64,000 bases of DNA from Siphonodentalium dalli (GCA_032622095.1 CP136068.1:2641314-2705313); one strand, 5' to 3'; shown: positions 20,735 to 31,362, counted from the first letter of the stretch. Notes: generated from the letters alone by a model not told the origin. Translations and numbers: made by a program.

Positions 20735-21116
20735 CGTTTCTAAGGCGAGATCGGGATGCAAAGTCTCCAGATTTTACAATGATCAGTGGTCCGTGCATGC
20801 CTATATCATGCCTGTACAGTTTCAGGTAGAGGTCCACTTTCAACATAACCAACACCATGCGACTAGACACTGTCTAAATTAAGGCAAAACAGACCACTGA
20901 ATGGTTATATATTAGTGCAATTATGTCATTCGATCAGTTGTGGTATTTGCTTAGCAACCGTTGCTACCCTTACGTGTGATATTTGGTTCACTATTCTGGT
21001 CGGGTATATCTCAAATTTCACGTTAGGTTAGTACCTTCATAAAAAAAAAACGCAATCACTGAGGTTGAATTACGACGCTATAAGCTATATTTACATTTTC
21101 CAGTCAATTCCGGGTA

Positions 21117-21129
21117 GTTGCCTAGCAAC
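21117..21129. promoter_or_regulatory. RFX X-box-like site 2
   Basis: GTTGCCTAGCAAC, a perfect X-box palindrome, at the equivalent place in the second internal duplicate. Confidence 0.5.
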
Positions 21130-21634
21130 CGTTACCAATGAGTTGCCGCGAGGCAAAGTCTCGCGATCTTATAATGATCGCTGATCCATGGGGGACAAAC
21201 CTGTAAAGTTTCAGACCGGTGTCGCAATTTGAACATAATCAGCACCATGCTACTAGACACTGTCTAATTTAAGCGGACATACCACTGGGAGCCCCGGGTC
21301 AGGGTGTCGATCACTGTGGGGCGCCAGGGTTCAAAGGGTTAACATACATAGTCCTATAAACGCCGCGCCAATGTGTAAGGTCCCATGCTTCATGACTGCA
21401 CAAACTCGATCGTCCGGCCGCGTGTCCGCCGCGCCGCGCCCATGTGTAAGCAGCTTTATAGTATGGATCCATGGTAGGGACACTGTATGGGAGTGACACT
21501 GTATGGAAAATCTACATGGTTGGGGAATTGTTCATATGTGTTGAGCAAGCATTTGGAGAACAGTAATTATAGTGAATTAGATTTTACCGGCAATATATTT
21601 ACGACTGTATTATCTATAATTTCTTTAATAACTA

Positions 21635-21819
21635 CAGTAATCCCCTAAATAATCGACTCCTTAACCACAGCATAATTATTGGTAATTTTTCAGAATTTAG
21701 TCGGAAATATGGCTTGTTGCCATTCATCGGAAAGTTCTCAGCCATATTGCCAACTAAATCCTGAAAAGTTACCCATAATTCTGCTGTGATTAAGGAGTTG
21801 ATTATTTAGGTAATTACTG
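21635..21819. mobile_element. Family A MITE, copy 12
   Basis: TA-flanked, 185 bp; the centre and part of the right arm are deleted (AAGTTCTCAGCCATATTGCC). Confidence 0.85.
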
Positions 21820-21820
21820 T

Positions 21821-21980
21821 ACACTCTACCTGGATTGTTATGTGAGGTTAAAGCTCTCAGTGAGTTGATTATTTTGGACATTACTGTACACTCTACCTGG
21901 ATTGTTATGTGAGGTTAAAGCTCTCAGTGAGTTGATTATTTTGGACATTACTGTACACTCTACCTGGATTGTTATGTGAG
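21821..21980. repeat. 67-bp tandem repeat derived from a MITE end
   Basis: ACACTCTACCTGGATTGTTA + TGTGAGGTTAAAGCTCTCAG + TGAGTTGATTATTTTGGACA + TTACTGT occurs at 21821 and 21888 (period 67) with a third partial copy at 21955. The second half of the unit is family A right-end sequence, so tandem duplication captured the MITE terminus of copy 12. Confidence 0.85.
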
Positions 21981-22289
21981 GCTATGATTGATTTGAAATA
22001 TATTGTTGCAAAATTGCCTAGGAAAAGTAAATTTTTGCGTAGGCTGAATTCTCCCACCAAGGCAAAATTATTGCCTAGGCATCTTTCCCTCAATTCCCGG
22101 GGCTGGAGTTAGTAAAGTTAGTATTACTGGCTGGTTGACTCATTGCATTTTTATCAAGTGTCTGTAGAATTATGGTAATCTAGCCTTGGTTCACTGGTCG
22201 ACTGCATTGATGTAATCGACCGACCACCTGCAATAGCATTATGGGAACGTGGCCTTGATAGTCTGGTGGACTTTAACATTAACATCACG

Positions 22290-22973
22290 GAGTGGAATTA
22301 GGAGATGCTACTGTTAGGTCTTGTTGGTCTGGTCGACTTTAACATTAACATCACGCGGGGGGGGGGGGGGGGGGGGGGGGGGGGAGGGAATTAGGAGAAG
22401 CTACTGTTAGGTCTTGTTGGTCTGGTGGACTTTAACATTAACATCACGCGGGGGGGGGGGGGGGGGAATTAGGAGAAGCTACTGTTAGGTCTTGTTGGTC
22501 TGGTCGACTTTAACATTAACATCACGCGGGGGGGGGGGGGGGGGGGAATTAGGAGAAGCTACTGTTAGGTCTTGTTGGTCTGGTCGACTTTAACATTAAC
22601 ATCACGCGGGGGGGGGGGGGGGGGGGATTAGGAGAAGCTACTGTTAGGTCTTGTTGGTCTGGTCGACTTTAACATTAACATCACGCGGGGGGGGGGGGGG
22701 ATTAGGAGAAGCTACTGTTAGGTCTTGTTGGTCTGGTCGACTTTAACATTAACATCACGCGGGGGGGGGGGGGGGGGGGGATTAGGAGAAGCTACTGTTA
22801 GGTCTTGTTGGTCTGGTCGACTTTAACATTAAAATCACGCGGGGGGGGGGGGGGGGATTAGGAGAAGCTACTGTTAGGTCTTGTTGGTCTGGTCGACTTT
22901 AACATTAACATCACGCGGGGGGGGGGGGGGGGATTAGGAGAAGCTACTGTTAGGTCTTGTTGGTCTGGTCCAC
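22290..22973. repeat. Tandem array with a poly-G run in every unit
   Basis: About nine units, each a ~60-bp constant part (ATTAGGAGAAGCTACTGTTA, GGTCTTGTTGGTCTGGTCGA, CTTTAACATTAACATCACGC) followed by 15-27 G. Eight G runs are present, each directly after ATCACGC. The constant parts are nearly identical, so amplification is recent, while G-run length varies. Confidence 0.93.
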
Positions 22974-23050
22974 TCCATTAGTTCCATTAGTTGTTTGAAA
23001 TTATGTTACTGGGAAGCTGCTGGTGTTATCAGAGGGAGGGGGGGGGGGGG

Positions 23051-23165
23051 GTCACCATAGGTCGCCTCGCATATATAAGAGAATGCATTGGCTTAACACA
23101 TTAAAAATTATAAAATTGTTAAAGAATGTAAGAAAAAATGGTAAAAAGTGTTTTTTTTTTAGGCC
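23051..23165. mobile_element. Family B fragment, copy 3
   Basis: Second half of a left hairpin module (ACCATAGGTCGCCTCGCATA) plus the AT-rich spacer, ending at TTAGGCC where it joins ATTCATCGGAAAG, a family A centre piece. Confidence 0.75.
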
Positions 23166-23277
23166 ATTCATCGGAAAGTGTCTTAAATATTGAGATATAT
23201 GTATTTTTATGTTAGATTATTTTCTGGTGCAGAACAATTCTTATTAACACACGTTTAAACATTTACTGTCTTACTCC

Positions 23278-23613
23278 TTAACCCTTTACCCAACAGAAGA
23301 GAAAGCATTGGCTTAACACATTAAAAATTATAAAATTGTTAAAGAATGTAAGAAAAAATGGTAAAAAGTGTTAAAAAAAGATTTTTTTTAGGCCAATGCA
23401 TTCTCTTATATATGCGAGGCGACCTATGGTCGACTCGCATATATAATAGAATGCATTGGCACAGGGCATAACTGTAACTATCACAATGTGGTCAATGAGC
23501 CGGTTCCAATGATATCCATATTTGTATGGTTCTATTGAGACAGACCGAAGATATTTTAGGCTGTTGAAGCTTTATTTGGCCGGTTTTGGCCGGTTTGTTG
23601 GGTAAAGGGTTAA
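23278..23613. mobile_element. Family B TTAA element, copy 4
   Basis: TTAA-flanked. The first hairpin module is deleted (CCCAACAGAAGAGAAAGCAT joins into its right arm); the second has one mismatch (ATATAATAGAATG). The left flank ending TTACTCCTTAA is repeated at 24118-24138 without the element. Confidence 0.85.
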
Positions 23614-23650
23614 AACTCCAATTCAAATATTATTTCTTTATTGTCAAATA

Positions 23651-23757
23651 CAGTAATGCTCTTAAGTAATCGACTTCTTAACCACAGCAGAATTATGGGT
23701 AACTTTTCAGGATTTAGTCAGAAATATGGCTTGTTGCCATTCATCGGAAAGCTCTCA
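23651..23757. mobile_element. Family A MITE, copy 13 (left half)
   Basis: Complete left arm to GGAAAGCTCTCA, right arm missing. Confidence 0.82.
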
Positions 23758-23811
23758 TTCAGATTTTATAAAGTTAGCAGAAAATAAACCTTGTTGTTTC
23801 GACAATATGAT

Positions 23812-24037
23812 CAAATGTATTTGTTTTAAAAACATATTACAACATTACAAACTAATTAACATGATGATCTGAGGGGAAGTCAGCACCTTAAATATGGAGA
23901 TATATTCTATTTCATAAGTTTTTGACAATTTTGGCCGAAAACAAACATCAATGTTATGAAAATAAAGCATAATTATTTTGTTTCAAAAACATTTTTACGA
24001 AGTAATCAACACTGAAACGTAATATTAAGTCAGTGTC
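23812..24037. repeat. Dispersed repeat G, plus orientation
   Basis: The reverse complement is found at 34256-34470: for example TTACGAAGTAATCAACACTG at 23996 against CAGTGTTGATTACTTCGTAA at 34281. The next segment (24031-24138) is a direct repeat of 23176-23281 (TTAGATTATTTTCTGGTGCA). Confidence 0.75.
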
Positions 24038-24204
24038 TTAAATATTGAGATGTATGTATTTTATATGTTAGATTATTTTCTGGTGCAGAAAAATTCTTAT
24101 TAACACATGTTTAAATATTTACTGTTTTACTCCTTAAAGAGAGACTGTACCAGCCATTTATAGAGCTATCTCTTACTCTATTCAACAGTAGGGCTGCAAT
24201 GATG

Positions 24205-24290
24205 AACTTGGTCACGATACGATACAAATCACGATACATGACCAATGATACGATACATATCACGATACATGACCAATGATATGATACATA
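24205..24290. repeat. Short tandem repeat
   Basis: CACGATACATGACCAATGAT recurs at ~30-bp period (24229, 24261) within ACGATACGATACA-type DNA. A similar GATACACATGATATGATACG block is at 24450. Confidence 0.7.
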
Positions 24291-24729
24291 GTGTTTCAAA
24301 ATGAATACCGCCTGAATTATCAGAAACATCAAGTTTATAACTGGAGGTAGAGTTCATTTTAAACTAAAATCGATTTTAATTGTTGGCTAGATGAGTCAAA
24401 TATTTTTTACACCAGCCCATCTTCAGACATTACTTGATTTCCTTTATCATGATACACATGATATGATACGCATATCTTTTGAAAGTGTATCGTGATACAA
24501 TGAATTCATGATGAATCGTTGCAGCCCTAAATTTCATTGGCCCATGTCTGTGGAATGACTGACTAACCATTGACCAATGTCCATAGAATGACTGATCGAC
24601 CATTGACCAATGTCCATAGATTTCGTACTAAAAAATATTAACAGTCTGAATTTATGGTGACAAATGCCAATTGAAGCGTTATGTCACGGAGTTGCATGGA
24701 GTGGAGCGACTGAGTCAGGAATGAGACTA

Positions 24730-24942
24730 CAGTAATGCCCAAAGTAATTGACCACTTAACCACAGCAGAATTATGGGTAACTTTTCAGGATTTAGTCGGA
24801 AATGTGGCTTGTTGCCATTCATCGGAAAGTTCTCAGCGAGAGCTTTCAGATGAATGGCAACAAGCCATATTTCCGACTAAATCCTGAAATGTTACCCATA
24901 ATTCTGCTGTGGTTAAGCAGTTGATTAATTAGGGCATTACTG
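24730..24942. mobile_element. Family A MITE, copy 14
   Basis: 213 bp, TA-flanked. Few arm differences (AAATGTGGC; GAAATGTTACCC). Confidence 0.9.
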
Positions 24943-25189
24943 TAGACCCTTCCCCTGCTCTGACGAACTTGATATAAATTTACAGGTTTTTGTCTCTTCA
25001 ATCTCACTCGTTTTAAGATGAGATCCTCCCCAGGGATAAAGGCTCTTGTTTAATTTGATTTATATCTTATGAGCTTCTGAACTTCTGATCGAGACTTTTT
25101 ATGGATTTTAAGACAAATTGTTGTCAAGTTTTCATCAAACTATAATAGATTTTTCAATGAGAATTGGTTCATCGTGTTCACGGCGGAAG

Positions 25190-25435
25190 TTAGACTTCAA
25201 ATGATCGTGGAGTATCGTGTCATATATTCCATCCGTGATTAATGTCTTCCAACATGCTGACATCATATATAGAATATACGCATAGTATTTCTGAAGAAAA
25301 AAAACAAATTTAATCAACGAGTGGGATTGGCGATTTACACCACGAGCTTCTTCGAGTGGTGTAAATCGCCAACCCCCGAGTGGATTAAATTTGTTATTCA
25401 GAAACACTATGCATATATTTTGTTTATGCCACGAT
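25190..25435. repeat. Imperfect long inverted repeat
   Basis: Inner arms TTGGCGATTTACACCAC and GTGGTGTAAATCGCCAA pair around GAGCTTCTTCGA (25326-25372). Outer arms also pair: AATATACGCATAGTATTTCT and AACAAATTTAATC on the left with GGATTAAATTTGTT and AGAAACACTATGCATATATT on the right. It probably marks a fold-back element of ~170 bp. Confidence 0.72.
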
Positions 25436-25595
25436 CTTTACAATGCGATGGATAAACACTTTTCCCTTCAAATTGTATGGAGAAAGTTTAATCCACTCTG
25501 CGAAGTTTATGCCACGATCTTTACAATGCGATGGATAAACACTTTTCTCGTTCAAATTGTATGGAGAATGTTTAATCCACTCTGGGAAGTTTAAT
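25424..25595. repeat. 75-bp direct duplication
   Basis: TTTATGCCACGATCTTTACA + ATGCGATGGATAAACACTTT occurs at 25425 and 25507, each followed by CAAATTGTATGGAGAA and TTTAATCCACTC. Confidence 0.85.
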
Positions 25596-25805
25596 CAACA
25601 GTAGGCATGTTTAATCAACAAGTGTTGATTTAATGTAAAATTTAAACAGATGGCTTTATTTATATTGTAAGATAGGCCATGGTGGTATAAATATATTTTA
25701 ATAGGGGTGGCAGGTTGATTTATGGTTGGGGGGTGGGATGTTGATTTGTGGCTGTGAAGTGTGGGGTGTTGGTAATAACTGCCTGAAGTTAATACTGTTT
25801 GAAGT

Positions 25806-26095
25806 CTCATGGAGTATCGCTTCATATATACCATCCATGAATAATGTCCTCCAACACGATGACATCATATATATTTTAACAGAGGTGGCTCATGGAGTAT
25901 CGCGTCATATATATCATCCGTGAATAATGTCTTCCAACACTATGACATCATATATATTTTAACAGGGGTGGCTCATGGAGTATCATGTCATATATACCAT
26001 CCATGAATAATGTCCTCCAACTCGACGACATCATATATATTTTAACAGGGGTGGCTCATGGAGTATCGCGTCATTTATACCATCCATGAATATTG
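25806..26095. repeat. ~81-bp tandem array
   Basis: Units contain ATGGAGTATCGCGTCATATA + CCATCCATGAATAATGTCCT + CCAACACGATGACATCATAT + ATTTTAACAGGGGTGGCTC. Four copies here; an older copy lies at 25197-25275 and a part copy at 27208-27240, so the DNA at 26096-27207 appears to have been inserted into the array. Confidence 0.85.
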
Positions 26096-26429
26096 TTATC
26101 CTCCTCCCTATTTTTCACCCTTCTGATTGGCCCATGTCCTGTCACGTGCCGGGCGACAAATCACACTGTCGCCCGCTGAGCCGGGAGACATTGTTTTTGT
26201 CGCCCACCTGATGTTATATTGCAAGAATATCTCCAAACACACACTGCAGTAACTCATCGATTTCACATCACTATACATACTAAAAAATCATAGATCTTAT
26301 ATACCCCACGGATTCGCAATACACGCCAGTTGTGGTGTTTGCTAATTTGCATATATTTAGTGAACACTAATATTCGAACTTTTAAGTTGATATTTTTATT
26401 GGACAAGCGTTATTATTTACTTTTTACAT

Positions 26430-26830
26430 CGAAACATCTCGGTGAATCAATTTGTTCATGTCGACATTATGATGCAAGATTGAAAGAGAGGATCCCTTGA
26501 GGTTGGTTGGTAATACATGTTCCTGGTAGACAACGTAATGCATACGTTTGTCGCGAATGAATGGTACTGTACGCTTATCCTCCGCGATGTCTGCAATGTG
26601 ATCATAGAAGTATTTTATGTGAGGATCGCCATGAGCACTGACACATATGAATGTACATTAATGAAATTGACAACTTCCCAATAGCTTTCGGGGAAGACCG
26701 TTATGAAATTAACATCGTGAGTAAATTGCGCGCACGAGACGACATTGAATATGCCACATTGCAGAAGACGAGAACATACCTATATGGCCAGCGATGTATA
26801 TATACGTCCATGATATGGCTTATTGGTTTA
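26430..26830 (-). pseudogene. Possible decayed coding region
   Basis: On the minus strand a ~77-codon stretch without stop (ending near 26430) reads e.g. AHGDPHIKYFYDHIADIAED and KRMHYVVYQEHVLPTNLKGS. Just upstream a second frame reads VNFITVFPESYWEVVNFINV, overlapping where the first is closed, as expected after a frameshift. No domain recognised; chance open frames of this length are possible in this sequence. Confidence 0.25.
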
Positions 26831-27077
26831 CATTGCATGGACCGATATTGACGATTTAACCACCAAATTGATCGTAAATAAACGCGGATTATCAAACGCT
26901 TAACAGCTTGACTATCGTTTATGGAACAGAAATGCTATGGGACGATAAGTTTTACTGACAATATACATAATCGGGAAAGAAAGCACTCTTGACTCAGTGC
27001 AACACCGTGCATGTGGATGGCAAGGATTTTATTATGTGGTATAATCGGATAACAAAACAGTTGTTGCCCTTCTTCTC

Positions 27078-27186
27078 GGGAGACATTGAGATTTGTCACC
27101 CGCTCGAGAACGGAATGTCCCCCTCGGAGCTTCGCTCCTCGGGAGACATTCCGTTCTTGAGCGGGTGACAAATCTCAATGTCTCCC
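27078..27186. repeat. 109-bp palindrome
   Basis: Arms GGGAGACATTGAGATTTGTC + ACCCGCTCGAGAACGGAATGT and their reverse complement (one mismatch, CTCGAG/TTGAGC) around CCCCCTCGGAGCTTCGCTCCTC. Related GGGAGACATTG / TGTCGCCCG motifs occur at 26150-26210, about 900 bp away, so the two could bound one element. Confidence 0.82.
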
Positions 27187-27360
27187 TCGACAACGGGCGA
27201 CAACTGTATAATGTCCTCCAACACGATGACATCATATCAACATTGGGGCAACTTGGGAGATATCTTCTCCCTAAATTCCGCCACTTCTGCCTATTTTTCT
27301 CCCAGTGACTTCTCTCTCATGTACATGCAGCAGTATGCATATCTCCAAACAGAAATATGT

Positions 27361-27465
27361 GAGAGCTTTCCGATGAATGGCAACAAGCCATATTTCCGAC
27401 TAAATCCTGAAAAATTACCCATAATTCTGCTGTGGTTAAGGAGTGGATTATTTAGGGCGTTACTG
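27361..27465. mobile_element. Family A MITE, copy 15 (right half)
   Basis: Begins at the centre (GAGAGCTTTCCGATG), right arm complete, TA after it, followed by four copies of TTGATTATA. Confidence 0.82.
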
Positions 27466-27667
27466 TATATTGATTATATTGATTATATTGATTATATTGA
27501 TATCAATGAAACATTATTCTAGAATCGATCTTTCTCGGATATCAAATGCAAGGATTTCAAATATTTTTTATTTGAATTTTTGGTTTGAATTATCCTCCTA
27601 CCAGGACCATGGTTAGCTCTGATGTGACCTAATTACACTAATCTAATGCCCGAAGTATATAACCCTT

Positions 27668-28116
27668 TAACCCTTTCAGTGCCAGGGTTTACAGTCTGTA
27701 AAATAGGCCCTAAAAAAATGTTAAATTAAATTTGTTTTTGAATTTTTTGGGTTGAATTTTTTTTGTGTATGCTTAAGCATGCTATAGCGAATTTAAAAAC
27801 AAACTGGATAAAACCTTAGGGGCATGTTATAACTCAAAAAGTATTCATAGTAATAATTTTGATGCCCATGAAAAACGTAAGATTCCCTGGCACTAAACCT
27901 ACAAAATAAGTCTGTTAAAGAAGATAAGAAAAAATTATTAAAATTGTAAAAGATTGTAAAAAATAATAACAAATGATGAAAAATTGTTAGGCCAATGCAT
28001 TCTCTTATATATGCGAGGCGCCCTATGGTTGACTCGCATATATACCGGTAAGAGAATGCATTGGCACAGGGTATATGGGTTGATACACAAATCGGACCTG
28101 GCATTGAAAGGGTTAA
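27668..28116. mobile_element. Family C TTAA element, copy 2 (long)
   Basis: TTAA, CCCTTTCAGTGCCAGGG, then ~280 bp not found in the other copies (TGCTTAAGCATGCTATAGCG, ATGCCCATGAAAAACG), A-rich spacer, one hairpin module with a 4-base insertion (ATATATACCGGTAAGAG), then CCTGGCATTGAAAGGG-TTAA. At 449 bp it may preserve more of the ancestor than the ~250-bp copies. Confidence 0.75.
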
Positions 28117-28302
28117 CCCCAGAAGAATTATGGGAAATTTTTCAGGATTTAGTCCGAAATATGGCTTGCTGCCATTTATCGGAAAGCTCTCGGTGAGAGC
28201 TTTCTGATGAATGTCAACAAGCCATATTTCCGACTAAATCCTGAAAAAATTTCCCATAATTCTGCTGTGGTTTAGGGGTTAATTATTTAGGACATTATAC
28301 TG
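28117..28302. mobile_element. Family A MITE, copy 16
   Basis: Abuts family C copy 2 directly: the outermost ~30 bp of its left arm are missing and it starts at CCCCAGAAGAATTATGG. Right end ACATTATACTG. Confidence 0.8.
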
Positions 28303-28424
28303 TAAAGCCCTGGCAAGGTGGGGTGGGGTTGAGGGGTTAGGATTGCAATTGGAATTCCCTGGCCCTGGGAATTTGGATCTATTTCAGGGAGAGTTGGATG
28401 TAGTTGCAGTTCTTGTTGTAGGTA

Positions 28425-28569
28425 CAGTAATGTCCTAAATAATCGACCCTTAAACCACAGCAGAATTATGGGTAACTTTTCAGGCAGCAGCCATATTTCT
28501 GACTAAATCCTGAAAAGTTACCCATAATTCTGCTTTGGTTAAAGTGTCATATATATTGTGGCATTACTT
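28425..28569. mobile_element. Family A MITE, copy 17 (centre deleted)
   Basis: Both ends present, left TA present; the central ~70 bp are lost (TTTTCAGGCAGCAGCCATAT). Confidence 0.82.
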
Positions 28570-29312
28570 TATGTCCCCGATTGTGTCTCTGGTTTATAGA
28601 ATCTTTACCAATAGTCTATGTCACTTTGTCCCCCAAATGTCGCTCTCAACTCATTAATAAATAATATATCAACAGCATGCTGACATTTATTCTCAAATTC
28701 AATTTCCGTTATTGATCTATTTTCCCCAAATTGCATTTGTCCCCTCTCTGATAATATCCAGCCGCCCGGTCAGTTATCACACTTATTGAATTTTTGCCAA
28801 CATCAGCAAATATTGTGGCCGAAAATTGGATTTTACGTTGAATTCTGGGATATATTTTGCTTGGGTTATATAATTGATCGGACTTGGACGTCCACAAAGT
28901 TATTGGTGGCATAATCACTTTATTTCAGAAGGCGGAATTTTCCAATAAATATCGACAGTATACAGCACCATCTGGAGGTCATCTCAGTTTCTTTTCACTG
29001 AACGAGGAGATAATTATTTTATGTCCGTTTGCTTTGTGTCACCATCCATTAGAATTAATTCTCGTAAATGAATATAAAATGAGTTACTCCACCACAAGTA
29101 TGGATTGACCTGCGTGAGTGCGAGTTGACCTCGTATTTGAGGAGTGAACCCTTTGACCCTTGACTCATTCGTTAAATCCCACTTCCTTCCCGTCAGACGA
29201 ATAAGGGGTTTGCACCGTGATTACACGGAGGTTATTCTCATTAAATGTGACAGTTATGGGACAAATTTAAAGTTCCAACAATCGAGATGTTGGCAGTTGG
29301 AAGCTTTAAGAA
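28570..29312. other. Non-coding stretch
   Basis: No recognised repeat. A 111-codon frame beginning at 29144 runs into a family B element and is not a gene. Confidence 0.35.
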
Positions 29313-29701
29313 TTAACCCTTTACCCAACAGAACGGCCCTGTGCCAATGCATTCTCTTATATATGCGAGTCGACCATAGGTCGCCTCGCATATATAAGAG
29401 AATGCATTGGCTTAACACATTAAAAATTATAAAATTGTTAAAGATTGTAAGAAAAAATGGTAAAAAGTGTTTTTTTTAGGCCAATGCATTCTCTTATATA
29501 TGCGAGGCGACCTATGGTCGACTCGCATATATAAGAGAATGCATTGGCACAGGGTATAACTGTAACTATCACAATGTGGTCAAGGAGCCGGTTCCAATGA
29601 TATCCATATTTGTATGGTTCTATTGAGACAGACCGAAGATAATTTAGGCTGTTGAAGCTTTATTTGGCCGGTTTTGGCCGGTTTGTTGGGTAAAGGGTTA
29701 A
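29313..29701. mobile_element. Family B TTAA element, copy 5
   Basis: 389 bp, TTAA both sides, both hairpin modules complete. Orientation as copy 2. Confidence 0.9.
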
Positions 29702-29801
29702 GGATGCCGCCAAATGTAGGAAGCTTAGATATCATCAAAGTGATGAGTCATCACACCCTTTGAAAACTGAATACTCGCTTTAGTGAGTACCGGGTTGTTA
29801 C

Positions 29802-30055
29802 TTAACCCTTTGAGTGCCAGGGGCCGATATTATCGGCCCTAAACCTACACAATAAGTCTGTTAAAGAATATAATAAAATATATTAAAATTGTAAAAAATT
29901 GTAAAAAAAAGTAAAAAAAATAATAATAATTCTAAGCCAATGCATTCTCTTATATATGCGAGGCGACCTATGGTCGACTCGCATATATAAGAGAATGCAT
30001 TGGCACAGGGTATATGGGTTGATACAAAAATCGGACCTGGCACTCAAAGGCTTAA
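29802..30055. mobile_element. Family C TTAA element, copy 3
   Basis: 254 bp, TTAA both sides, one complete hairpin module (29937-30004). Last base of the right end changed (CAAAGGC-TTAA). Confidence 0.87.
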
Positions 30056-30294
30056 TTCCCATTTATTCATTTGTAGAGATGTTTAGATAATAGAGACCTT
30101 TCGCAGAATCATTATTACGATTACGGATGGGATATATTGTCCTATAGTAAGGTGGACACCATTACAATTTACTTATGATGGTTAATTGGTGATAAGTCAT
30201 ACATGTGTATGTCTCACTATATTCAGTTACACATATATTCGATGGATAAAGTAATGTGTGTCTCCTTTAGATCCCATGTCCTTATCCGTGTGTA

Positions 30295-30342
30295 ATACAC
30301 CACACAAATACACACACACTACACAACACAAATACACACAGA
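30295..30342. repeat. CA-rich microsatellite
   Basis: ACACACCACACAAATACACACACACTAC-type imperfect (CA)n. Confidence 0.8.
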
Positions 30343-30551
30343 TAATGTTAGAGCGTCCCCAATCAGGACCGATGGCACATCCTTGACACATCTGCATTAA
30401 ACTGAATGTCATATATTTCATCTCACATAAGAACCTGCATGCATAAAGATCAAATTGTGGCCATATACTGGCAGAATATATTGTCCATATTTGTATAATC
30501 GTATTCGTGATTTTGCGAAAGGTCTCTAATAAGTTACAACAGACAGACTTA

Positions 30552-30768
30552 CAATTTACAATCTCGTCTTCTTCCTGCCGCCTCCTCGTATTACAATCTC
30601 GTCTTCTTCCTGCCGCCTCTTCGTATTACAATCTCGTCTTCTTCCTGCCGCCTCCTCGTATTTTATTCTTAAATCTGCCACCCACCCACACCATATAAGT
30701 TTAATAGCCCACCCACACCATATAAGTTTAATAGCCCACACACACCATATAAGTTTAATAGCCCAATA
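30552..30768. repeat. Two small minisatellites side by side
   Basis: Three copies of TTACAATCTCGTCTTCTTCC + TGCCGCCTCCTCGTA (30556-30660), then three copies of CCCACCCACACCATATAAGT + TTAATAG (30679-30766). Confidence 0.88.
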
Positions 30769-30913
30769 TAATTGACTCCTATCTGTGAAGTATCAATTTC
30801 ATGCCCATGTTGTGATATGAACTTTTTTTTTTTCAAAATTTTTATTTGCCAAAAATTACATTTTGTAATTCAAGGGACATTTCATATGATGTAAAGACCA
30901 AGCCAATGCATAA

Positions 30914-31108
30914 ATAAAATATTATTCATTACATTAACGAAAGGTAAACCAGATAAAATATTATTCAGTACATTAACGAAAGGTAAACCAGATAAAATAT
31001 TATTTATTACATTAACGAAAGGTAAACCAGATAAAATATTATTCATTACATTAACGAAAGGTAAACCAGATAAAATATTATTCATTACATTAACGAAAGG
31101 TAAACCAG
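30914..31108. repeat. 39-bp minisatellite
   Basis: Five near-identical copies of ATAAAATATTATTCATTACA + TTAACGAAAGGTAAACCAG. As 39 is a multiple of 3, the minus strand gives a periodic 13-residue peptide (NNILSGLPFVNVM); with no start context or neighbour gene I regard it as incidental. Confidence 0.93.
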
Positions 31109-31129
31109 TTTGTTTATTTTATAATGTGC

Positions 31130-31238
31130 TTAACCCTTTCAGTGCCAAGTCCGATTTTTCTATCAACCCATATTTCCTTGATCATTTTTCAAATTTATTG
31201 ATTATAATAATGTGATACATTGATGGAAAGAGCTCTAA
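31130..31238. mobile_element. Family C short form, left half
   Basis: TTAA then CCCTTTCAGTGCCAAGTCCG, TATCAACCCATATTTCCTTG, AATGTGATACATTGATGG to GAGCTCTAAGAGC, where it meets a family E element. The same sequence forms the left half of 44780-44985. Confidence 0.78.
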
Positions 31239-31362
31239 GAGCAGAATGAGGTTCCCAGAGGGTGAATTTGGTGATGCTAGCCCGCTATGCGGGGTAGCAT
31301 CACTAAATTCACCCTCTGGGGACCTCATTCTGCAAATGACAGACACACTATTTCAAGGCTTG
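31239..31362. mobile_element. Family E MITE
   Basis: Single palindrome AGAATGAGGTTCCCAGAGGG ... CCTCTGGGGACCTCATTCTG, centre CCCGCTATGCGGGG; right end CTATTTCAAGGCTT. It is joined to the centre of the C half-element. Confidence 0.8.

Larger units (their letters stand above)
19768..21342. mobile_element. 1.58-kb TTAA element carrying promoter-like motifs
   Basis: TTAA at 19768-19771 and 21339-21342; ends CCCTTTGAACCC / GGGTTCAAAGGG (12 bp perfect). No ORF over ~62 codons, so it is non-autonomous. The interior has two duplicated modules: ~19905-20000 resembles ~20265-20385 (TATATTTAAATTG ... GGAATGGTTGACCGCTAG / GGATTGGCTGCCCGCTAG), and 20622-20895 resembles 20998-21290 (GGTATATCT...CACCATGC(G/T)ACTAGACACT). 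It is richer in CpG than its surroundings. Motifs in it are listed separately. TTAA with CCCTTT ends again fits a piggyBac-like target, as in families B-D. Confidence 0.78.

Noticed and set aside
27984-28196. Recurrent ORFs encoding similar peptides (CQCILLYMR, RIYKRMHW) at 27984, 29144, 37384, 60789, 61873 and elsewhere
   Set aside because: They are translations of the palindromic hairpin module on either strand; identical peptides on both strands and joining to unrelated frames show that they are not genes.
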